From Peptococcaceae bacterium BICA1-7 (lineage in GTDB: Bacteria; Bacillota; Desulfotomaculia; Desulfotomaculales; Desulfocucumaceae), in the NCBI GenBank assembly GCA_000802095.1, contig JUEB01000033.1, forward strand, positions 372,001 to 436,000: a stretch of 64,000 nt of DNA, given 5' to 3'. The stretch's first letter is position 1. Every line of letters begins with the position of its first letter. Below are positions 58,604 to 64,000 of the stretch, one piece after another. The notes under the pieces are model-generated. The model had not been told where the DNA came from and did no database searches. It saw only the letters and a program-made list of their open reading frames with translations. The position numbers and the translations under genes were made by a program.

Positions 58604-59962
58604 TTAATTGCTCAGGCTGTGTATGGGGGCCGGAATGCGCCCTCCCCTTTTAATAAACTCCCCGCTGCCATAGCGGCTAACCTTCATCACCGGGCCGGAC
58701 CCCAGAAGTCCGCCGAATTCCACAAGGTCTCCCACCTCTTTGCCTGGGGAGGGAATAATCCTTACCGCCGTGGTCTTGTTATTGATCACCCCGATGGCTA
58801 TCTCATCGGCAATAATGGCGGAAATGGTGTCTGAGCTTGTATCGCCGGGAACAGCAATCATGTCCAGCCCCACCGAGCACACGCAGGTCATGGCCTCCAG
58901 TTTTTCCAGGGAAAGGGCTCCGCACCTTACCGCATCTATCATGCCGGCGTCCTCGCTGACCGGGATAAAGGCCCCGCTCAGGCCTCCCACATAGGATGAG
59001 GCCATGGTTCCTCCTTTTTTTACAGCGTCATTTAGAAGGGCCAGGGCGGCTGTGGTTCCGTGGGCGCCGCACTTTTCCACGCCCATTTCCTCCAGTATAT
59101 GGGCCACGCTGTCTCCCACCGAGGGGGTGGGGGCCAGGGAGAGGTCCACTATGCCAAAGGACACCCCCAGCCTTCTGGAGGCCTCCTGGGCCACCAACTG
59201 GCCCATACGGGTAATTTTAAAGGCTTTCTTCTTGATGGTTTCGGCCACCACTCCAAAATCAGCACCCCTTACCTCCTCCAGGGCTGACTTTATTGCTCCG
59301 GGCCCGCTTACCCCCACGTTGATCACGCACTCAGGCTCTCCTATACCGTGAAAGGCCCCGGCCATAAAGGGGTTGTCCTCAGGAACATTGGCGAATACCA
59401 CCAGCTTGGCGCAGGCCAGCCCTCCCTGGTCGGCGGTAAGACTGGCGGCCTCCTTTATAATAAGACCCATTTCCCTTACAGCGTCCATATTGATTCCTGC
59501 TTTGGTGGTAGCCACATTTACCGAGGAGCAGACTTTCCTGGTAACGGACAGGGCCTCGGGAATGGAGTGTATCAGTCTGCGGTCACCGTTGGTATAGCCC
59601 TTGTGCACCAGGGCGGAAAAGCCTCCTATAAAATTGACTCCCACCTGGTCGGCAGCCCTTTCCATGGCCCTGGCGAACATAACATAGTCTTCCTCGCCGG
59701 AGCTTCCGGCCACCAGGGCTATAGGTGTCACCGATATCCTTTTGTTGATTATGGGGATGCCATACTCACGCTCTATATCCTCTCCAACCCTGACCAGGTC
59801 CGAGGCCAGCCCGGTTATTTTGTCATATATTTTCCGGCAGGCCTCCCCGGCATTCGGATCACAGCAGTCCAGCAGGGAAATTCCCATGGTAATGGTCCTT
59901 ATGTCAAGTTTTTCTTCCTGGATCATTTTTATTGTTTCTATTACCTCAAATGGGCTTATCAT
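58604..59962 (-). CDS. UPF0210/DUF711 family protein
   Basis: The product has 452 residues, full length for the family. It begins [20 protein letters not shown] and [16 protein letters not shown]. Gly-rich blocks include [15 protein letters not shown] and [23 protein letters not shown]711 proteins have a glycyl-radical-enzyme-like barrel fold but no known reaction. The gene follows an ACT-domain gene by 11 bases, a nearly universal pairing in Gram-positive bacteria, which suggests allosteric control by an amino acid-like ligand. Confidence 0.93.
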   Translation of the reverse strand: MISPFEVIETIKMIQEEKLDIRTITMGISLLDCCDPNAGEACRKIYDKITGLASDLVRVGEDIEREYGIPIINKRISVTPIALVAGSSGEEDYVMFARAMERAADQVGVNFIGGFSALVHKGYTNGDRRLIHSIPEALSVTRKVCSSVNVATTKAGINMDAVREMGLIIKEAASLTADQGGLACAKLVVFANVPEDNPFMAGAFHGIGEPECVINVGVSGPGAIKSALEEVRGADFGVVAETIKKKAFKITRMGQLVAQEASRRLGVSFGIVDLSLAPTPSVGDSVAHILEEMGVEKCGAHGTTAALALLNDAVKKGGTMASSYVGGLSGAFIPVSEDAGMIDAVRCGALSLEKLEAMTCVCSVGLDMIAVPGDTSSDTISAIIADEIAIGVINNKTTAVRIIPSPGKEVGDLVEFGGLLGSGPVMKVSRYGSGEFIKRGGRIPAPIHSLSN

Positions 59963-59973
59963 TTTTTATCCCC

Positions 59974-60243
59974 CTATATCCGGTGCATTGAGCTGAAAAT
60001 GTCTTCATGCTGTATCCTTATCGAAAGCCCCAGCTCCCGGCCCTTGGCGTCAAGACTTTCCGACAGGCCTGAGAAGGTGACTGTGGACCTGGATATGTCC
60101 ACCAGCATGATCATGGTGAATACATCCTGCATGATGGTCTGGGACAGGTCAAGTATGTTAACGTTGCAGTCGGCCAGGATGGTGCTGACCCCGGCAATTA
60201 TACCAACCCGGTCCTTGCCTATTACTGTAATGACCGCTCTCAT
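59974..60243 (-). CDS. ACT-domain protein (UPF0237)
   Basis: The product has 89 residues from ATG 60243, with AAGGAGG seven bases upstream; a longer frame to 60429 runs through tandem repeats and is not real. A single ACT domain begins MRAVITVIGKDRVGIIAGVS and continues TILADCNVNILDLSQTIMQD. It likely binds a small ligand as a dimer and partners the DUF711 protein encoded next. Confidence 0.92.
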   Translation of the reverse strand: MRAVITVIGKDRVGIIAGVSTILADCNVNILDLSQTIMQDVFTMIMLVDISRSTVTFSGLSESLDAKGRELGLSIRIQHEDIFSSMHRI

Positions 60244-60325
60244 CAAATACCTCCTTACGCATACTACAGGTATTATATAATCGGCGCAGGCTTGAGGCAA
60301 TAGAACAGGAGGGCCAGGGGTGCGT

Positions 60326-60390
60326 TTCCGATTGGCCGGAGGAGCCGAAGATGTATTTCCAATTGGCCGGAGGGGCCGAAGATGTATTCC
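60326..60390. repeat. 31-bp tandem repeat, two units
   Basis: TTCCGATTGGCCGGAGGAGC..GAAGATGTAT at 60326-60356 and TTCCAATTGGCCGGAGGGGC..GAAGATGTAT at 60357-60387 differ at two positions; a third, partial unit follows. Confidence 0.75.
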
Positions 60391-60451
60391 CGACGGTCGG
60401 AGACAGAATGTTTCAGGCATTACACACAAGTTATAAAAAGGCTGATATCCG

Positions 60452-60491
60452 GGTTAAAAATCTCTGTGTGCTCTGTGGTTTAAAGAGGACC
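60452..60491. repeat. end fragment of a CACAGAG element
   Basis: GGTTAAAAATCTCTGTGTGC and TCTGTGGTTTAAAGAGGACC match the right terminus of the elements at 29921 and 31598. Confidence 0.65.
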
Positions 60492-60541
60492 TTCAGGCCA
60501 GCCCCAGTAGTAGTGTGATTAACCTCACACCGGAACAATGG

Positions 60542-60587
60542 CCTCCGTCATACTGACGGAGGGGCCAGAAGTGATAATCTGTTATCA
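60542..60587 (+). promoter_or_regulatory. hairpin and Fnr-like dyad upstream of hcp
   Basis: CCTCCGTCA TAC TGACGGAGG (60542-60562) is a perfect 9-bp stem. TGATAA TCTG TTATCA (60572-60587) is a perfect dyad with Crp/Fnr-like 6-4-6 spacing. The hcp start lies 110 bases downstream. Hcp genes are commonly controlled by NO-responsive Crp/Fnr-family regulators, so the dyad is a reasonable operator candidate. Confidence 0.4.
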
Positions 60588-60697
60588 GAAACCAGGTGCG
60601 CGCAGGGAGGTACATAAATGACAGCCTCTTTGCCTTCCCTCACTAAGCTCCAGCAATCAAATAACAATTAATTAATAGATTAAAGGAGGATTCTAAA

Positions 60698-62323
60698 ATG
60701 TTTTGCAACCAGTGTGAACAAACAGCCAAGGGAACAGGGTGCACTGTATCGGGAGTGTGCGGTAAAAAGCCGGAGGTGGCCGCGCTGCAGGATTTGCTGC
60801 TGCATGCCGTTAAGGGGCTGTCTCTTTACGCCAGCGAGGGCCGCAGGGTGGGTGTGGTAGACCCTGAAGTCAACACCTTCACAGCGGAAGCGGTTTTTTC
60901 CACCCTTACCAACGTGAACTTCGACCAGGCCCGCTTCCAGATGCTTATTAACCGTTGCGTGGAACTGGCCTCCGGACTTAAGGAAAAAGTGGCCCGGGCA
61001 GGAGGAAATGTAAACTTCACCGACCCCTCAGCCAGTTTTAGTCCGGCGCCGGACCTGGCGGGCCTTGTCAGGCAGGGTGAGGAGAGAGGCCTGGCGGTGG
61101 ACCACGATGCCTTGCCTGACGTCCAGTCTCTGCAGCAGATACTGCTTTATGGAATCAAGGGGGTTAGCGCCTATGCCGACCACGCCCGCATACTGGGCCA
61201 GGAAGATGACAGCGTGTATGCCTTCATCCACGACGGGATGGCTGCGCTGGCCAACAAGGAGCTGGCCCTGAATGACTGGGTTGGCCTGGTGCTGAAGTGC
61301 GGGGAAATTAACCTGCGGGCTATGGAGCTGCTGGATGCCGGGAATACCGGCGCTTACGGCCACCCGGTGCCCACTCTGGTTCCCCTGGGACACAAAAAGG
61401 GTAAGTGCATATTGGTATCCGGCCATGACCTTAAGGACCTGGCCGAGCTGCTGAAGCAGACCGAGGGCAAGGGAATATATGTATACACCCATGGTGAGAT
61501 GCTGCCCACCCACGGCTACCCTGAGCTAAAGAAATACAAACACTTCTATGGTCACTACGGCACCGCCTGGCAGAACCAGAAGAAGGAATTTCCCCAGTTT
61601 CCCGGCGCCATACTGATGACCACCAACTGCATACAGGACCCCCAGGCCTATCTGGACAACATCTTCACCACCGGACTGGTGGGCTGGCCTGGAGTCAGGC
61701 ATGTCAAGAACGGTGATTTTGGCCCGGTTATTGAAAAAGCCCTGGCCATGCCCGGATTTGCCGGGGATGAGGAAGGGGACAGCGTGATGGTGGGATTTGC
61801 CCGGAATGCAGTGCTGGGCGTGGCCGACAAGGTCATTGCCGGAGTAAAGAGCGGGGCTATCAAACACTTCTTCCTGGTGGCCGGCTGCGACGGCGCCAAG
61901 CCAGGACGGAACTACTACACTGAATTTGTGGAAAAGACCCCCCAGGATACAGTGGTGCTGACCCTGGCCTGCGGCAAGTTCCGCTTCTTTGACAAGAAGC
62001 TTGGTGATATAGGGGGGATTCCCAGGCTGCTGGATATAGGACAGTGCAACGACGCCTACTCAGCGGTCCAGATAGCGGTGGCCCTGTCCAAAGCCTTTGG
62101 CTGCGGAGTCAACGACCTGCCCCTGTCCATGGTGCTGTCCTGGTACGAGCAGAAGGCCGTGGCCATACTGCTGACCCTGCTGCACCTGGGCATCAAGGGC
62201 ATCCGCCTGGGGCCCAGCCTGCCGGCCTTCATTACACCCAACGTGCTGGATGTGCTGGTGAAGAACTTTGACATCAAGCCCATCACCACAGTAGACCAGG
62301 ATCTGGCCGCCATACTGGGCTGA
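60698..62323 (+). CDS. hcp: hybrid cluster protein (hydroxylamine/NO reductase)
   Basis: The product has 541 residues with AAAGGAGG upstream of ATG. The N-terminal MFCNQCEQTAKGTGCTVSGV CGK gives the class I Cys spacing for the cubane cluster. Hybrid-cluster ligands lie in the later blocks GHDLKDLAEL, TNCIQDPQ, VAGCDGAKPG, LACGKFRF and IGQCNDAYSA. The protein detoxifies nitric oxide or hydroxylamine and is strictly anaerobic. It is monocistronic, with its own terminator. Confidence 0.96.
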   Translation: MFCNQCEQTAKGTGCTVSGVCGKKPEVAALQDLLLHAVKGLSLYASEGRRVGVVDPEVNTFTAEAVFSTLTNVNFDQARFQMLINRCVELASGLKEKVARAGGNVNFTDPSASFSPAPDLAGLVRQGEERGLAVDHDALPDVQSLQQILLYGIKGVSAYADHARILGQEDDSVYAFIHDGMAALANKELALNDWVGLVLKCGEINLRAMELLDAGNTGAYGHPVPTLVPLGHKKGKCILVSGHDLKDLAELLKQTEGKGIYVYTHGEMLPTHGYPELKKYKHFYGHYGTAWQNQKKEFPQFPGAILMTTNCIQDPQAYLDNIFTTGLVGWPGVRHVKNGDFGPVIEKALAMPGFAGDEEGDSVMVGFARNAVLGVADKVIAGVKSGAIKHFFLVAGCDGAKPGRNYYTEFVEKTPQDTVVLTLACGKFRFFDKKLGDIGGIPRLLDIGQCNDAYSAVQIAVALSKAFGCGVNDLPLSMVLSWYEQKAVAILLTLLHLGIKGIRLGPSLPAFITPNVLDVLVKNFDIKPITTVDQDLAAILG

Positions 62324-62341
62324 TACAGATATAAAGAGCAG

Positions 62342-62378
62342 AAAAGAGAGCCAAGCGCTCTCTTTTCTGTTTTTCTTT
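62342..62378 (+). terminator. intrinsic terminator of hcp
   Basis: AAAAGAGAG and CTCTCTTTT with loop CCAAGCG are followed by CTGTTTTTCTTT. Confidence 0.85.
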
Positions 62379-62517
62379 CCCTGCCAATAGCCTGTTCTGT
62401 TTGCTCTCTCTCCGCCTGTAAGGGGTTTTTTTGCCAGTTTTTTGTTTTGTGTGCTATAATTTTGATTTACCGGAGGTTTTTCCGGCAGGTTACGGTTTTT
62501 TATGCGGGGGGGTTCTT

Positions 62518-63174
62518 TTGTTAAGGATTGTCAGAGGCAAAAAGATAGAAGGCGGTGGGCTGGACCTGAGGGAAATGGCCTCAGGCTATAGCTCGGTTAT
62601 TGTTGACCTGGGCACCGGCGATGGAAGGTTTGTTTACAAGATGGCCCGGGAACAGCCCGGGAATCTCTTTATAGGTGTGGACTCCGCCGCCGAGAACATG
62701 ATGGAGTACTCTGCCAAAGCGATAAAAAAAGCTGCCCGGGGTGGGGCTGCCAACGCGGTATATGTGGTGGCCAGCGCAGAGGACCTGCCGGCCGAAATGA
62801 GCGGTATAGCTGATAAGATTTTTGTAATACTGCCCTGGGGAAGCCTTTTGGAGGGTATTATCAAGGGCAGCAAAGAGATACTGGGCGGTATTGCCAGGGC
62901 CGCCAGGCCCGGGGCAGACCTGGAGCTTTTCTTTACATATAGCCACCTGCACGAGGAGGGAGAAATAGGCAGGAGAGAGCTTCCCGGGCTTTCCCTGGAA
63001 TACATTGAAAGTACCATGACACCTCTGTACAGGGATTTGGGCATTGCACTGGGACAAAAAGAAATAATAACTAATGAAGAATTAAGGAAATATGAGACTC
63101 ACTGGGCCAGAAAGCTGGGCTTTGGGAAAAATCGCGATGTTTTTCACGTAAAGGGTATAATCGCCGGTCAATAG
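62518..63174 (+). CDS. KamB/NpmA-family 16S rRNA (adenine-1408-N1) methyltransferase homologue
   Basis: The product has 218 residues from TTG 62518, preceded by GGGGGGG. The sequence IVRGKK at 4-9, SAM motif VDLGTGDGRFVY at 29-40 (Asp30), GVDSAAENMMEYSAKAIKKA, LPWGSLL with Trp107, and THWARKLGFGKNRD with Trp196 match the NpmA/KamB family, in which two Trp residues near 107 and 197 hold A1408 for methylation. Family members in antibiotic producers and clinical plasmids confer kanamycin/apramycin-type resistance. Chromosomal homologues in soil and anaerobic bacteria may be housekeeping. It is monocistronic between hcp and a PfkB kinase. Confidence 0.82.
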   Translation: MLRIVRGKKIEGGGLDLREMASGYSSVIVDLGTGDGRFVYKMAREQPGNLFIGVDSAAENMMEYSAKAIKKAARGGAANAVYVVASAEDLPAEMSGIADKIFVILPWGSLLEGIIKGSKEILGGIARAARPGADLELFFTYSHLHEEGEIGRRELPGLSLEYIESTMTPLYRDLGIALGQKEIITNEELRKYETHWARKLGFGKNRDVFHVKGIIAGQ

Positions 63175-63232
63175 CCAAGTGTCGAGGGGATAATAGTCAA
63201 AATAAGACTAAGGTAAATGGTAAATTATGTGG

Positions 63233-63238
63233 TATAAT
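63233..63238 (+). promoter_or_regulatory. -10 box upstream of the PfkB-family gene
   Basis: TATAAT preceded by GTGG; no clear -35 hexamer is present. The start codon is 117 bases downstream. No other feature is seen in 63175-63354. Confidence 0.4.
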
Positions 63239-63354
63239 AGAAATGGTTGAAAAGAAGATAACCTCGGGCAAACCCTGTATGCATAAGGGGATTACTGATA
63301 GAATAATGTGGATTATTAAGAAAACAGTACATAATTGTGGAGGAATGAACTAAA

Positions 63355-64000
63355 GTGAAAGCGGCTGTTATAGGGACAACCTTTATTGACTGCAAGGGCT
63401 TTTCCAGGCAGGAGTACAGCCCCCTGGGGCGCAACCTCGGGAGTATACAGTTTGTGCATGGGGGAGTGGGCAGGAATGTGGCTGAAAACCTGGCACTGCT
63501 AAACGTTCCCACCTTTTTTGTCTCTTCGGTGGATAGATCGGCCCTGGGCGGGGAGGTGGCGGCCAGGCTGAAAAAGTCCGGTGTTGATCTTGAATTCCTT
63601 TCGCATTCGGACTCCCGGGGAATGGGTATGTGGCTGGCCATATTGGATCACTGCGGTGACCTGGCCGGGTCAATATCACAGATGCCCAACCTGGATCTGC
63701 TGGAGGAGTTAATAGAGGAAAAGGGACACGGCATAATGGAGGCCTCCTCCCACATTGTTCTGGAGATAGATTTGAACAGCCGAATCTCCGGAAGGGTGGC
63801 AGGGATGGCCCGGGAGTACGGTAAAAAGCTCTACGGAATTCCGGGCAACCTGGAGGTTATACTAAATAATCCTGAATTGCTTGCCTATACAGACTGCTTT
63901 ATCTGCAATGACATTGAGGCCGGAAAAATTTTTAAAACCAGCCTGGAGGGGCTGGAGGCCGGTGATCTGCTCAGGGAACTGGCCCGGTTTGCTTCCGGGT
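63355..64000 (+). CDS. PfkB-family sugar/nucleoside kinase, cut by window end
   Basis: The frame starts at GTG 63355 (GGAGG thirteen bases upstream) and remains open to the window edge, giving 215 residues. It begins VKAAVIGTTFIDCKGF, has the substrate motif HGGVGRNVAENLALL at about 35-49, and VDRSALGGEVAARLKKSGV and DCFICNDIEAGKI as later PfkB elements. The ATP-binding DTxGAGD motif would lie beyond the edge. The family phosphorylates sugars or nucleosides (for example ribose, adenosine or pseudouridine); the particular substrate cannot be told. Confidence 0.85.
   Translation, partial: MKAAVIGTTFIDCKGFSRQEYSPLGRNLGSIQFVHGGVGRNVAENLALLNVPTFFVSSVDRSALGGEVAARLKKSGVDLEFLSHSDSRGMGMWLAILDHCGDLAGSISQMPNLDLLEELIEEKGHGIMEASSHIVLEIDLNSRISGRVAGMAREYGKKLYGIPGNLEVILNNPELLAYTDCFICNDIEAGKIFKTSLEGLEAGDLLRELARFASG

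Noticed and set aside
59974-60429. 151-residue extended version of the ACT-domain protein
   Set aside because: The extra N-terminus translates the 31-bp tandem repeats; the ATG at 60243 has AAGGAGG and gives the standard family length.
1-64000. tRNA and rRNA genes
   Set aside because: No cloverleaf with a GGTTCRAnYC arm or rRNA-like conserved block was found on reading either strand by eye; a tRNAscan run would be needed for certainty.

Overview
The window looks like chromosomal DNA of an anaerobic Gram-positive bacterium of the Peptococcales / Desulfotomaculia type (Pelotomaculum- or Desulfotomaculum-like). This is inferred from the gene content: a nickel CO dehydrogenase with an acetyl-CoA synthase, soluble heterodisulfide-reductase-like proteins, an AprBA-like flavoprotein pair, a tungsten-type aldehyde:ferredoxin oxidoreductase, an oxygen-sensitive hybrid cluster protein, AGGAGG ribosome binding sites, and frequent GTG/TTG starts. 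No rRNA, tRNA or CRISPR array was seen.

Region 1 (about 1-19.8 kb) is accessory DNA, rich in repeats and broken genes. It holds a partial unknown gene, an alpha/beta-hydrolase-like gene between direct repeats, and a frameshifted copper-amine-oxidase-domain gene. A probable RiPP locus follows (Nif11-type precursor, SPASM radical SAM maturase, unknown partner). Next come a 440-bp duplication carrying a pseudoknotted candidate leader RNA upstream of a PaaI thioesterase, an ATPase, an ATC-hydrolase-like protein, a second radical SAM protein, a VapBC module, glycerate kinase and a zinc-ribbon protein. A 3.5-kb block bounded by 75-bp direct repeats contains an amber-interrupted gene and two frameshifted genes.

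Region 2 (about 20-33 kb) is ordinary metabolism and regulation: a GntR regulator with SCP2-like protein, iron alcohol dehydrogenase, AOR and a MoaD-like protein (aldehyde/alcohol/acid redox), then UspA, a chemoreceptor, a LysR regulator, an APC permease and a PAS-AAA-Fis sigma-54 activator. Terminal-inverted-repeat elements built on CACAGAG words punctuate it.

Region 3 (about 33.5-51 kb) is the energy-metabolism core. acsB and cooS are transcribed leftward from an apparent sigma-54 promoter with three upstream dyads and a terminator-like hairpin in the leader; the sigma-54 activator lies just beyond acsB. Divergently, from a consensus sigma-70 promoter, run a NifX-like protein, two Gly/Cys-rich MPG proteins, two ferredoxin-MinD ATPases, an Mrp ATPase and an HdrD-like protein, a set that fits metallocluster maturation and electron transfer. 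A second leftward operon encodes a DASS anion transporter, AprA- and AprB-like subunits, an HdrA-MvhD fusion and HdrC, with a Crp/Fnr regulator upstream.

Region 4 (about 51-64 kb) holds housekeeping and mixed genes: a DUF89 protein, a lipase-like hydrolase, an ABC-2 transporter with a headless TetR remnant, Cfa, a lipoprotein, a strongly structured intergenic RNA candidate, the DUF711/ACT pair, Hcp, a KamB/NpmA-family 16S rRNA A1408 methyltransferase homologue, and a PfkB kinase cut by the window edge.
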